64,000 nt of DNA from Penicillium oxalicum (lineage: Eukaryota; Ascomycota; Eurotiomycetes; Eurotiales; Aspergillaceae). The translations under genes and the position numbers were made by a program. The notes under the pieces were generated by a model, which had not been told where the DNA came from, did no database searches, and saw only the letters and a program-made list of their open reading frames with translations. The stretch is from NCBI RefSeq assembly GCF_001723175.1, contig NC_064650.1:4650001-4714000 (forward strand), read 5' to 3'. Positions 25,601 through 36,848 of the stretch are shown here, in pieces. Numbering within the stretch: position 1 is the stretch's first letter; each line of letters opens with the position of its first letter.

Positions 25601-26011
25601 TACTGACATACCGTCTGAGATTCAACTACAGACGCCTATTTCCATCCCAATACTGGCTTTGAATCTCGATATTCATCGCGTGTCCGCACTATATCTCTGG
25701 GAAAAAACTTGGTATCATCAATCGTTCGAATTTTCAGGGCTTTGTGGATCCTTACTTGTCTTCTTCGGAAATATCTCTTCAGCCTCAACCTTCTATTCAA
25801 AGTCCCCGTGAGTAAACTCTCCAGTAGCCGTCTCATCAAATCAGATCATGCTGATCGAGTAAGTTAGGTTCTCACTGAAAATCCTACCTTCACTTGTTTA
25901 TTTGAATCTCGAGGCAGTGTTCCCACGCATCATCCATTTATCAAACGGGGCCTTTTCTTTACATGTGAGTCTTGATCTTTGATAACACGCAAGTCGGTTA
26001 TTGACTCAAAC
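22656..26011. other. Gene-poor 3.3-kb region
   Basis: Promoter of prm1 on the left and of the 26012 gene on the right. From about 24,000 onward the sequence becomes visibly richer in A/T, with dense stops in all frames. A minus-strand ORF of 111 codons (23080-23415) has no recognisable feature. Just before the 26012 gene, a GTGAGT at about 25965 followed by CGCAAG near 25992 could be a small 5'-UTR intron. No transposon ends or coding similarity were recognised. Confidence 0.45.
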
Positions 26012-29000
26012 ATGCCAAGACCCGACATATCAAATCTACCAACCAAACCCATCGATCTTTCTTCTTATGAGAATATGGGTAACCAAGGTAGTCTGATTTC
26101 TGGCTTACCTACCCAGCCCAAGGATGAGTACGCCCTCGTACTTGACTCAGACAAGAAGCTGCACTCATTCTCCGGACCGGAGGGGAGTTGTGATGACTCT
26201 GCCGATAACGTGTTGCTTTTGCAAGTTGTCAAGTGGCGGGAAGCTTCCCCGATACTGGTTCTGTCAGTCTCCTCAACGTCCCCAGAAAAGGATTTTGAGG
26301 GGCATATCGACGACGCAGCCGACGCACTTCAGTACACCTTCAAGCTGCCAGCAGATTACCCCGGAGGCCGAGCTGCCCTACTTCGCACAGTCCGTGACCT
26401 GATCGATGGTTCAAACCCACATGGTATCACAGAGACCTATGTTGGGAAGAGAAGGACTAGTTACTTTCTGGCCGCAAAGCGAAGTAGTCGACTCGACAAC
26501 AAGAACTTCCAGTGGAATAATACTGTGATGCCATATGATTGCAAACTCAGCTGGACACAGCACTCGTCTAACCTCTTTTTCAAACTTCGGGCCGACACAG
26601 GTGAAACTGCTGTGCTAGTTGTGGATAGGCACGCTGATGGGTATAAGTCTGCCGTGGGCCAGGAACGAGTAAGCAGTTCATTTCCCACGTGTGTTTCCCA
26701 AATCAACAATGGCCGATCTGACTGTGAGTATAGGCCATGAACCAGAGAATGCATTTTATGCAGTTGATAACTCTACCTGCTCGGATCTGGGTTGCTGTTT
26801 ATTATCGACGTCAGAACGCTCCTTGGACCCATTATGCTAGAAGCTCACAAGATCAAAAACGTGCGGCCCAAAGCTTCCACACAGCGCCTGTCCTGCATAG
26901 TGGCGAAAACTCATGCCATACTAATGAACCAAAAGACGTCAACCCCCTAATTGAGGGAAAGGACGAGATCCAAAGCTCGAAGCAGAAAGAAACGAATACT
27001 CAGAAAGACACGTTCGCTGTTGGGATTGCAGATCAGAGCCCACTAAAACAAGCGGATGGAGTGAAAGATGAAGCAAGTGAAGGAAAGACAGAGTTCCCCA
27101 AGCAGGAAGTCTCTTGGCAAGACGTAGCGAAGTCTCAAGACAATGTTGGTCCTTACTGCATCCAAGAATATGATTGTTCGTCGCTGGCTACAGCAAGCGG
27201 GGCGAGCTCCCCCCGATCTTTCTCGGACTCATCCCAGCCGAATGTTTTTTCTCGTCTCGCTACCCAAACTTCGAGGGCTTTCTCGGTCTTCACTGGCGAG
27301 CAGTGTGCTGAAAGGCCAGCAGAAGAGATCGCCGGTAAGTCTCATGTCCACTTTTTATGTATAGACGAGTGACTTATTTTGTGTTGAAGACCATGATTGG
27401 TAGTTTCTGACGTGAAAGATATGCAGCTGACAATGGAACATTAGATCGATTGGAGACTGAAGTTTTGCCAGGCTTCCCAGCAGGGCTACTGCCCACAGAT
27501 GTCCACGATCCCGGTGATAAAGGTAAGTGCGCCATGACTCTCCATGAATTTTATTTGAAGAAATAACGAGCTTCTTTACTGCAATGAGCTCCCGTTCGCT
27601 GAAATGTGTCTCAGGGTTCGTGGGCCTGAAAACCGAGAATGGTGTTAAAACGAAGTCTGAAGAAAGCCAGTGCCCTTCACACAGTAAGTTCATCCGGCTC
27701 TGGGTCTGGTCTTGTGTGTCAGTCATCTCTGATACAAACTTTGGGTAGCGAATCCTGAAAGTAAGCAAGGTGTGGCCCGACGTGTTTCATCGTTGCTTAC
27801 TTCTCTGGCGAAGCCCGTTGATACGAGGGGTGACTCGAAGCACAGTGATGAAGCCATTTCTCACGCCCAAGCCGTGCATCCACAGTGCTCGGTGCCAAAT
27901 TTAGAGCACAATATCACCAAGCCATTGAACCCTGAGGCTAAACCATGGTTTTCCCAAAAAGATATGCTCCCTGCTAAGGCTATCCTGCAACCCGACTGTG
28001 AGAGCCAAGAAGAAGCCTCTGCTCCTGGGACTCCCCCGGTTCGAGGAGATGGCTTTTTAAGAACAACAGATGACCCAAGAAAACGCTCTGTCACCTGGTC
28101 TTCAAATTTTGAAAAAAATCTCCAGAAGTCTTGTGAAGAAGTCCAACGGCCGCAGCTAGCCCCTCCAGCGCCGTCTTCACCAAGCTTCGCTGAAGGTGCA
28201 ATATCTAATCCGTCAAAACCATCAGGAGAAACAAAGTTCTTCTGGGACATGACATACCATGCTTTTGAGTGTGCAAAAGCGGGCTGCGAGGTGCGATGCA
28301 GTATGTGGGATAGCCAGTCAGTCATCTGCCCATTCTGTGGGCCTTATTCGTATGTCAAATATTGCGGAAAGGAGCACATGCGGGAAGATGCGCGAGCCCA
28401 CTGGTTGATTTGTGGGCAACTCACGATGCAAGAACCGTGCGTGGAAAACTCAATACCTCCAGATGTCCTCATCGGACCTCCTGCGATTCCGTGTAAGCAT
28501 GGCTGGGACAGACCTGAGCGTCACCGGCAGGCGTTGTGGTTCAGTACTGCACAAGATGCAGGAGACTACTTCATATTTGCCGACCAAGGCGACTGCACAG
28601 GCTCCCAGACAGAGTCGATTATCCGGGATGGAAGTTGCTCACATCACGTTGTTCAGGTCGTGCACTTTGACGACCCTGAAATGAAAGACCGTTTCCGTCG
28701 GATACTTGCAGTGTGTCTGCTGGAATCTCTTGAAGTGCAGCCGCTGGTGGAGTATCTGTTCCGCATGCTACGGGACAGACTCCAGTCGTTACAGCAGTGG
28801 TCATCGGAAATGGACATGAAGGTGAGACAACAAATGGCATTGGAGCTGGCGATTGAGCTTGAACCTCGTGATATTGGCCTCCGGCATGCCTGCGAGGCTG
28901 AATGGCGCGGTTTGCCCTTTCGTCATTGTCGGGACCCAATCTGTGTGTCAGAACGAGCATACCTACTCGGTAGCCCTTGTTGGACGCGCCGGTTCGAGTG

Positions 29001-29202
29001 CCTTGTCTCTGATGAAGAAGCAAACTATTGGATTCTCCGGGCAAATCGAACCACTCATCCCACTGTCAAAGGAGTCTACGCAAGGACGAGGGGAGAGGGC
29101 TTTGATCACGTCTTGGCAGAAGAACAACGGCTGTTTCGGCGCGGCGAGGCATGGGATGGATTAGGCAAGGGTTCTTGGGAGTGGGTAGGAGGAAGATGTT
29201 AA
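26012..29202 (+). CDS. Large protein with C-terminal MYND-like Cys/His finger, function unknown
   Basis: Five exons, 26012..26668, 26764..27334, 27427..27522, 27615..27683 and 27749..29202, close in frame to give 948 residues. The three later introns have GTAAGT donors with phase-1 joins. The N-terminal part (residues 1-220) is a compact mixed region (EYALVLDSDKKLHSFSGPEG, LPADYPGGRAALLRTVRDLI). The middle (about 220-640) is polar, Ser/Lys/Glu-rich and probably disordered. Near residues 636-692 a Cys/His cluster (FECAKAGCEVRC, VICPFCG, KYCGKEHMREDARAHWLIC) has the spacing of a treble-clef or MYND-like finger. A well-packed C-terminal domain of about 250 residues follows (HHVVQVVHFDDPEMKDRFRRI, WTRRFECLVSDEEANYWILR). 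I do not recognise a named family. A protein-interaction finger is inferred, and the first intron junction is less certain than the rest. Confidence 0.75.
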
Positions 29203-29928
29203 GGAGAGATTGCCATTTCATGAAGCTTTGTGTTATGATGATGAATGGATTTTGTTAACTTAAGGGGTGTCCAAAGGTACGGATTGAGGGCTTGATTTAT
29301 GGAAGAAGAAGAGTATGAAGACCAGAAACCCCTTCAATACAGCAGAGCCACAACCGCCACGACTCACACAGCCTTTATGATGATTAGGTCTGGGTGCAGT
29401 CAATATTTCTGTTGTTGAATTGAGACGCGGAGATGCTGAACACGGGCACCTACTATCCCTCAGGATCTCGACGAGTACACTTACTGTTCGAACATTATGG
29501 ATGCTGTTTGGTAGTGACAGCTACAACTTTGTCAGAACATAGAAAACTGGATGACTACGTCCATTGCAACGGACCAATTTGCAAACTTCCGTAACACATG
29601 ATCGCTTCAGTACGTATTTACTTCTCATGGATGTGGTTACCGTGCGACCCAGTTGCCGACATCAAGATTGAAGGCAAATAAACACCATGGAACTCTCAAG
29701 TCCTATCAGAAACTCACATGTGGTTTGGTGTGCGGATGGCAGTAACGTCGCTAGTGCTAATGAAATAACCATTATTTCTCGAAATATTTCACACAATCAG
29801 CCAGTTGATGTCAGTTGGAAAGCCCAAGTGATGAGCATCAAGCGGTGTACATTCATTCCTTGATCAGAATTTGCTCCAATTTCAGTTAGATTATATGGGG
29901 ACAGGATCAGAGACAAAGGCCTTCATAT
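29203..29928. other. Convergent intergenic region, no gene seen
   Basis: About 725 bp between the stop codons of the finger-protein gene (+) and the transaminase gene (-). No supported ORF. Confidence 0.5.
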
Positions 29929-31865
29929 TTACTCTGCAATATACTTCTTCAGCCCACGCAGTCTTTCCTTCGCAGTCTCGAGGACATCGTCATTCTTGCA
30001 GACTGCAAAACGAAGATAATTCTCGGCAATATGGGCATTAGCGTCAGTGTAAAACTCAGTGGGCGGAATCGCAGCGACGCCAACCTCGTGGATCAAGAAC
30101 CAGCAGAGCTTGAAATCACGAGGGCGGTTGGCCACATGCGGTGGGAAGGGGTATTCGGCAGGCAGCTTGACGGATGACATGTTGACCAGGACGAAATATC
30201 CACCCTCTGGTTCAGAGTACTGCGAAGGCAGGTCAGCATAGAGAAATTGAGAGGCTGCGGGACCGTGTGGTTGGGAATCCATACCGGAATACCAAGCTCG
30301 TCAAAGACCTCGCAGAAGAGCTTCATTTTCTGCTGCATTTCCTGTCGACTCTGCTCCCAAAAACCAGCTTTGTCGGCCTGCTCAAAAGCCACAGCCGCGG
30401 CTTCTTGAAGAGGCGAGACACTGCTGTAGCAGATACGGGTGTGCGCGGCGGAAACGTATTTGATCAAATGTTCAGGGCCCATCAGATATCCCACACGCCA
30501 GCCTGTGGCGTAGAACGCCTTACCAGCTGAGCCCACGGTGATGGTGCGCTCCCAGAGTTCGGGGGAAAGAGTGGCGATTCGGGTGAATGGCACGTAATAC
30601 AAACGATCATATACTTCATCAGAAAGAATGATCAGATTGTGCTTGACACAAAGGTCGCCGATACGCTGCAATTCATCCTTGGAAAAGACCTTTCCAACGG
30701 GGTTGTGGCTGTGTGAAACGTCAGAATTGAATTGCAACTGAATCGCAACTCGTGGGAAACTCTGTGGTAATTCAAACATACGGAGAGTTCAGAACCTAGT
30801 CATGCAAAGTCAGTTGGGCCGTAGTCGTTTGGATATCTCCAAGAGCACAGCACTTACAATCATCTTGGTCTTGGAATTGATGGTGTTCTCGAGCTCGTCA
30901 AAGTCAATGGTCCACTCCGAAGCAGGAGAGGTTCTGGTAGCGCCATCCTTGGGAGGATGAAGTGGTACATATCGAATGGTACCACCTGGCATTTCAATGT
31001 TGCTAATATACCTACTCATGGCGGATTAGTACTTGGCATCTGCGAGCTTAGGCTGATGTCAGGAAAGCCCTACTGATCAAAGAATGGCTCGAAAATGATC
31101 ACCTCGTCGCCGGGCTCAATGAATCCCATGAATGCACTGAGCATACCTAGGAGTATCGGTGGTCTGTCAATACTGTTTCTGAAAACGACGCTTGTCCCGT
31201 ATAACGTACCCTCGTTTGCGCCGGTCGTGATGGTGACCTCAGTCTCGGGGTTCAAAGTACGGCCGAAGGAGTGCGAATAGGCATCAGCAATGGCCTTCTT
31301 CAGGCGAGGGCGACCCTGGAAACAATTCAGCTTTAGGACCGGAAACAGCACGCAGGCATCCTGTCACGACCTACCTTGGTAGGAGAGTATTGATTACACT
31401 CGACACGATCCATGGCTTCCTTGGCGGCATCAATGGCAAATTGAGGCGGATTGTAGCCACTACGCAACGTATGAAATGAGCTTCACATTCCATATCGTGG
31501 CATCAGGTGCTTATTTCAAGCGACATGTTTACTAACAAGAAGCCTTGGCCCATGTTAACAATGGGTTGCACGGGCGAAGCAGCAGCAGCTTCGTTCACGA
31601 TGGACCTGTACATTCTGATAAGCGACCATTCTTGTCGAGACCTCTCAATGGATGCTTCCGCAACGCACCAGACATCCTGGCGCTGGCCAGCGACGCGCTT
31701 CGCAGGCCGAAAGGGATCGGGCCGCGCAGCCGTTGCGGACATTGTTCTCGCTGGTGGACTAAGAAGGCGGGGTAGAAATGAAGCGGCGGAAGTCGTGGGC
31801 AAGCTGAATATCCTCGGTTTGGATCGAACAAGTCTAGCAAGTGTAAGTGCGGCACCGGCGACCAT
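29929..31865 (-). CDS. Kynurenine-oxoglutarate transaminase-type class I aminotransferase (Bna3-like)
   Basis: PLP aminotransferase of the kynurenine aminotransferase / glutamine transaminase K group, making kynurenate from kynurenine or acting on other amino acids. Nine exons close in frame: 31865..31669, 31605..31537, 31459..31375, 31315..31210, 31146..31074, 31011..30858, 30795..30782, 30708..30285 and 30219..29929 (470 residues). Exon 7 is only 14 nt, and together with exon 8 it spells the hallmark VLNSPHNPVGKVF. Other motifs are NQYSPTKGRPRLKKAI, TTGANEGMLSAF, the cofactor-contacting ILSDEVYDRLYY, and SAGKAFYATGWRVGY with Schiff-base Lys near 296. Residues 1-40 are Arg/Ser/Ala-rich without acidic residues, a mitochondrial leader. 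A second Met at 41 (MSATAARPDPFRPAKR) could start a cytosolic form. It is divergent from mgs1. Confidence 0.93.
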
Positions 31866-32446
31866 GAGGGGATAATTGTGTCAACGTGCTGAACCACAAT
31901 TGAAGGCGATTGCGGAGCTGAAAATCATCCCGCACGCGCGACTAATGGCGTGCTTCACCGTCCCGAGCTCGGGAATCAGGTTCGGACCGTAATCTCCGTC
32001 AACAATCCGCAGTGATACATCTTTCGCTGTCTACCTTTACATGGGCAGTTTGAAAATGCCACGATCTTTCGAAAATACCCATCCTCTTTAATGATTTTTG
32101 CTTCATGCTTATTTCGTTCTCATGATTATTTGCTCAGTTATTTTTTTCCGGGCCCTGGAGATCAATCTTGATTGTCGTAGACAGCTCATCAACACACATC
32201 AAAACACATACTTCGGCCAACTGCCGCCATTCAAATCAGGCACCGAGACTTTCTTTCAGCCTCGGTCGGTGCGGTCGGAGCTTTCTTCGAGATGGTGGTG
32301 ACTAAGCAAGACTCACGGGCGCCGCGGCGGGACTCCCGTTGACGCGTCTCCGCAATTCAATTCGAGAGTTGCGACAGGCTCTGAGTAAAAGTCACTTTCA
32401 CAGGCAGTGAATGTGCCAGTTCTGATTTGTGTGACTCAAGGACGTA
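31866..32446. other. Divergent promoter region between transaminase and mgs1
   Basis: About 580 bp with no supported ORF, feeding the transaminase leftward and mgs1 rightward. It contains an ACGCGT element near the mgs1 side (listed separately). Confidence 0.45.
32342..32347. promoter_or_regulatory. ACGCGT (MCB-like) element upstream of mgs1
   Basis: ACGCGT hexamer 100 bp before the mgs1 ATG. In yeasts this MluI cell-cycle box binds MBF and drives S-phase DNA-replication and repair genes. A role here is inferred from the target gene's function. A single hexamer can occur by chance. Confidence 0.35.
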
Positions 32447-34045
32447 ATGGTTTTCTGTCCAATATGCGAGAAGCCGGTCTCCTCGCTGAAAATCAATGAC
32501 CACATCGATTCGGCGTGCCAAAGCTTCGTGGAGGAGCCATCTTCCTCTCCGACGGATCAACAATCAGCTCCCAAAGCACCAGTCCCGAGTATTTTCCAGC
32601 CGCCGTCCGCCAGAAGAACTCAAAATCAACCCGGCCTTGCCGAAGAGACTCCCTCGCGTTCAGGGACGCATACCCGAACGCTCAATGGCAAAAGATCATT
32701 TGGACAGGACTCGCCGCTGTCCCAACAACAGAATAAAGTGAAGCTCTCAGGCGAAGAAGCTGGTGAACCTCAGCCCAAGCGGCCCAAAATCAATGCCTTC
32801 AAAAATGCCGCCCCGCTAGCTGAGAGAATGCGTCCAAAGACGCTGGATGAGGTGTGTGGACAGGAGCTTGTTGGGCCGAATGGGATTCTTCGGGGCCTCA
32901 TCGAGCAAGATCGGGTGCCAAGCATGATTCTATGGGGAAGTGCAGGCACAGGGAAGACAACGATTGCACGCGTGGTGGCCTCGATGGTCGGGAGCCGCTT
33001 TGTCGAGATCAACAGTACGAGTTCCGGTGTGGCTGAGTGCAAGAAAATATTCGGCGAGGCTCGGAGCGAGCTTGGCCTCACCGGCAGGAAAACAATCATC
33101 TTTTGTGATGAAATTCACCGATTTTCCAAATCACAGCAGGATGTCTTTCTGGGTCCCGTCGAAAGTGGACAGGTCACTTTGATAGGTGCTACCACTGAGA
33201 ATCCCTCATTCAAGGTCCAAAACGCACTGCTTTCTCGCTGCCGCACATTTACGCTCTCGAAGCTGACTGACGAGGATATCATCTCAATTCTGCAAAGAGC
33301 CCTCAAGACGGAAGGGCCAAACTATGCGCCATCAGAGCTCGTCGACGACGAATTAATATCTTACCTTGCTCGATTTGCGGATGGCGATGCTCGGACGTCA
33401 TTGAACCTCCTTGAGCTTGCGATGGATTTGTCGAAACGTCCTGGCATGACCAAAGAAGACATCAAGTCGGCATTGACCAAAACGTTGGTCTATGACCGCG
33501 CTGGTGACCAACACTACGATACGATCTCCGCTTTTCACAAGTCCATCCGAGGGAGTGATCCGGACGCAGCGCTCTACTACCTATCACGCATGATCCAGTC
33601 CGGTGAAGATCCGCTGTATATTGCTCGAAGGTTGATAGTCGTTGCATCTGAGGATATTGGCCTGGCCGACAATACGATGCTAACATTGGCCATTTCGACT
33701 CACTCCGCCGTTGAAAAAATTGGCCTGCCGGAGGCTCGTATCAACTTGGCACATGCAACCGTGGCAATGGCCCTTTCGAAAAAGAGCACCAGGGCTTACC
33801 GCGGTCTCAACAATGCGTTTGCTGCTCTCAATGAACCGGGCATTGCAGGACTGCCTATCCCGATTCACTTGAGAAATGCCCCGACCAAGCTGATGAAGGA
33901 ACTTGGTTATGGTAAAGAATACAAGTACAATCCAAATTACATAGATGGCGAAGTGCAGCAGGACTATCTTCCCGAGAAGCTTTTAGGACGAACATTTTTG
34001 GAAGATTTGGACCTTGGAACGACGCGCGACCCGGACCTGCGCTAA
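32447..34045 (+). CDS. mgs1: AAA+ ATPase Mgs1/WRNIP1, replication-fork maintenance
   Basis: DNA-dependent ATPase related to bacterial RarA/MgsA, acting at stalled forks with ubiquitinated PCNA in DNA-damage tolerance. A single exon encodes 532 residues. The N-terminus is a Rad18-type UBZ finger (CPICEKPVSSLKINDHIDSAC, residues 4-24) for ubiquitin binding, followed by a disordered Pro/Ser/Gln linker. The clamp-loader-like AAA+ core begins at PLAERMRPKTLDEVCGQ. It has Walker A GSAGTGKTT near 164-172, Walker B TIIFCDEIHRFSKSQQD near 214, sensor 1 GATTENPSF and Arg-finger LLSRCRTF. The C-terminal MgsA oligomerisation part includes ASEDIGLADN, YRGLNNAF and LMKELGYGKEYKYNPNY. All motifs are intact and the length is typical. 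A Y-family polymerase gene lies about 8 kb away. Confidence 0.95.
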   Translation: MVFCPICEKPVSSLKINDHIDSACQSFVEEPSSSPTDQQSAPKAPVPSIFQPPSARRTQNQPGLAEETPSRSGTHTRTLNGKRSFGQDSPLSQQQNKVKLSGEEAGEPQPKRPKINAFKNAAPLAERMRPKTLDEVCGQELVGPNGILRGLIEQDRVPSMILWGSAGTGKTTIARVVASMVGSRFVEINSTSSGVAECKKIFGEARSELGLTGRKTIIFCDEIHRFSKSQQDVFLGPVESGQVTLIGATTENPSFKVQNALLSRCRTFTLSKLTDEDIISILQRALKTEGPNYAPSELVDDELISYLARFADGDARTSLNLLELAMDLSKRPGMTKEDIKSALTKTLVYDRAGDQHYDTISAFHKSIRGSDPDAALYYLSRMIQSGEDPLYIARRLIVVASEDIGLADNTMLTLAISTHSAVEKIGLPEARINLAHATVAMALSKKSTRAYRGLNNAFAALNEPGIAGLPIPIHLRNAPTKLMKELGYGKEYKYNPNYIDGEVQQDYLPEKLLGRTFLEDLDLGTTRDPDLR

Positions 34046-34423
34046 AATGGGGGGGTTTTTTGAAGGTCTTTTGAAGTTCTCTGCAACTATATCGGACCTC
34101 CGCCGCCTGTTCGAGAACGATCCCAGCACCCGACATCTCATTGAGCTGCTCACACCATGGTTCATCAGCGATCGATCGTCATCCGACTGGGCCTGAACTA
34201 GGGACACCAAATCATGTACTTTCCCTTTTGCGGAAATATGTTGCTAGGAGTAGTGCTCGTCATCATATCTCTGGGCAGGAAGGATGACCTCCTTCCTGAT
34301 TACCACACTCTTCCACATCGTCTGTCCTGAGGTAGCAGCTTCTCTTGAGAAGGGCTCTCGCTGCCTCCTTCATTCTCCGCACCTTCGTCGAAGGGCACCG
34401 CGTGCATCTGAGCGGCAATCACG
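34046..34423. other. Intergenic region, no gene seen
   Basis: About 380 bp between mgs1 and the Zn2Cys6 gene, both on the plus strand. It holds the mgs1 3' end and the promoter of the next gene. No supported ORF. Confidence 0.45.
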
Positions 34424-35650
34424 ATGGACCCGCTCGGTCTTTCCATGTTTGTCGATGAAGAGGTTGCGAGACAACAACCACAAGTCCCAACCTCAGACAT
34501 CGACTTCGACTTGGATGGGTTTGAGGTCACGGATCTGCCCCTCTCAGGAGATCTATTCGTTCCTTTCACCTTCGACGAAGCCTTCACTCTTGACGAAGCC
34601 ATCTCTCACTTTGAGATGAACACTGAGATGAACTCCAACACCATGCCGAGCCGAGGACTTGTTCAAACCTGGGCATTACCTGTTGAAACCGCTCGTTTGC
34701 CTGGGCTTTGTGGACCCATGCCCCAAAGCGGCTTCGATTATTATTATAACACCCTGCCGCAACCCATTTACGGCCACTCTGCTGAAGATCCTCCACCACT
34801 GCAAGGATCTGCTTTGCTCGATAAAGCACCGCAAGGCCGGCCATCCGCAAGACTCCCCACCATCACGATCTCGCATACTTTCAGTATACACGAGGGCGTC
34901 TTTGCGGGGCCGTCTTGTACGGGGCCCGTCGATGTCGACAAGCCAACTCCTACGGCGACTCCTCGATCACAGGACTTGCCGCTCACTATCTTGCTTGAGG
35001 ATCCTGCCAACGGGAGATTCCATCGGGATAAAATGGTCCGCACTCAACGTGAGCGTGACGAACAGAAGAAGGGAATGCGCATTTTAAAAGCAAGTGGTGG
35101 AGCTTGCGTGGCATGTAACAAGAGGAAAAAACGCTGTGGACCGGGTAATCCCTGCCCACCCTGTACTCAGCGTGGATGCGAGTGCATTCGAACTGGCGCA
35201 GTCCGCAGCCCAGCCAAAACTACTGGTAGCAAGCTCCTGTTTTCTCCTCCTAGTGGACGCATGGATGACTCTCCCGAGCCTATCACCACACCATCATCCC
35301 GACTGACCACCCCTCATCCTATGGCGGTGGGATCGTCAGGACTCACAACCCCGTCATCTTTGCCCAACAGTTCGCCTGCGCCTTCGGTTTTCTCAAGTTC
35401 CGGTTGGGGAGATAGCGACACGACTCAGTATCCTCCCTCATCCAGTCCCTCCGAGTTTCCTGACGACACGACCGTGGATCCCAGGTCGGATGAAGGCCTA
35501 ATTTACTCACATATCGTCCCATTCGATGCGCATTTCGAGGCGTTCACTTGCAACCCCAGAGAGTTTGGCATGCGCCGCGTTGTCGGTGCTTATGGTTATT
35601 CCACTCAAACCCGGGCCAAGCCAGACACCTCAGGGTACTGGACTCCTTGA
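34424..35650 (+). CDS. Zn2Cys6-type transcription factor with central DNA-binding domain
   Basis: Single exon of 408 residues. The zinc cluster lies near residues 224-260: SGGACVACNKRKKRCGPGNP followed by CPPCTQRGCEC, giving C-x2-C-x6-C-x5-C-x2-C-x6-C, the fungal binuclear pattern. A conserved-looking basic helix (MVRTQRERDEQKKGMRILKA) precedes it. The cluster is central rather than N-terminal, as in a subset of fungal regulators. The N-terminal 200 residues are acidic and aromatic (DIDFDLDGFEVTDLPLSGD, FVPFTFDEAFTLDEAI), consistent with an activation region. The C-terminal 150 are Ser/Thr/Pro-rich (TTPHPMAVGSSGLTTPSSLP) with a short ordered end. No fungal-specific regulatory domain is seen. 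Its target is unknown and neighbours give no clue. Confidence 0.82.
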   Translation: MDPLGLSMFVDEEVARQQPQVPTSDIDFDLDGFEVTDLPLSGDLFVPFTFDEAFTLDEAISHFEMNTEMNSNTMPSRGLVQTWALPVETARLPGLCGPMPQSGFDYYYNTLPQPIYGHSAEDPPPLQGSALLDKAPQGRPSARLPTITISHTFSIHEGVFAGPSCTGPVDVDKPTPTATPRSQDLPLTILLEDPANGRFHRDKMVRTQRERDEQKKGMRILKASGGACVACNKRKKRCGPGNPCPPCTQRGCECIRTGAVRSPAKTTGSKLLFSPPSGRMDDSPEPITTPSSRLTTPHPMAVGSSGLTTPSSLPNSSPAPSVFSSSGWGDSDTTQYPPSSSPSEFPDDTTVDPRSDEGLIYSHIVPFDAHFEAFTCNPREFGMRRVVGAYGYSTQTRAKPDTSGYWTP

Positions 35651-36848
35651 TCCTCGATATCACTCATCAGGTCTCTGTTCACCCTCATCCGTACAATCTT
35701 TCGGCAACCATCACCCTCTGCAAATTTCAACACAATGTATCAATATTCACCACCATTCGTCGTGTTTGTGGGCCCGCGACTCTTCTCCATCTTTAGTGGG
35801 GGAGCCAGCGTGCGCAAATGCTTTTAGCCCAAGTCGTCTCGACTCAATTCCTCTTTTCATTCCCTTTCTTTTTCTTCTTTCCCGTCGCACTGTGTTTAAG
35901 TCCAAGTGTCTTTTCCCTTATTTTAGGCGTTTTGTCATTGTGGCGTTCTTTCCACTCACCTTTTTGCGTTTCCCTCGTGGGATAGAAAGTCCGCGTCCTG
36001 GTCTGAATCGATTGCCTGCACCCCTTTGCTACGATACCCCCTCACATCATACTTTGCTCAACGCACAAGAACAGAGTCGTTTTTGGTCTGAAAAAAGAGA
36101 CTAGAGAAAGTAGACTAGCGTCAGAATACAATCATTTGTCTACGCTGAATCCCATTTGTGCTTCATTGGTCGTGAAGTGATCAGAAAGGCGCTTCGAGTT
36201 GGTATACACAACATTGAAAAAATTCCAGACCCCGTTTCTGGAGTCGCCTATCCATGCAATTCAATTTGAATCTCTCATGGAGAGTTTGACTTTGATGCTG
36301 TCCTCTAGTGTACCAGCCCTAATTCTGACTCGACTCGCTACAGAGAGACAGAGAGTAGTCGTCTCATAGAAATGCAACAGGACGATTGTAGTCAGAATGG
36401 ACACAGTCTTTCTAAGCACCATTTATGATCAAACATGTGCTTTCACCTCGATTTCTCTTTTCCTTTCCTTTTTCTTTTTCTTTTTTTTTCCCATTCCACC
36501 AAAATATCAAAATTCTGGAGGTCGTGTTGGCTTGTTTACATCCACAAGTCTCCAACGGTCTGGTGGCTGATCGACTGCTCCCCACTCCGTGTTTCACCCT
36601 CTTTCTCCTCCACCGCCAAACACGAAACACGACTCTCCACGCCCGCCTCCAGTGGGAACTCACCAGCTGCCACAACCCAAACTTTTTGACAGGCGCACGA
36701 GCTGAGGCCACCGCGCTCTCTCTCTCTTTGTACTTTGCGACTCGAGAAGACCGACACCACTTTGCGTCTCGCAACATAAATCATTGATTAAGAGCCACCT
36801 CCAGTCCAGGCAAAACAACGAGCACCCAATAATCGCCCTCCCCCGGCC
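35651..36848. other. Intergenic region with pyrimidine-rich promoter
   Basis: 3' flank of the Zn2Cys6 gene and promoter/5'-UTR of the centrin gene. The second part contains long C/T-rich tracts (about 36435-36500), common before transcription starts of constitutive fungal genes. ORFs crossing it (such as 35526-36104) are low-complexity and are not called. Confidence 0.45.

Noticed and set aside
35526..36104. 192-codon ORF after the Zn2Cys6 gene
   Set aside because: Low-complexity Ser/Pro/Phe-rich translation of pyrimidine-rich 3' flank, overlapping the end of the real gene in another frame.
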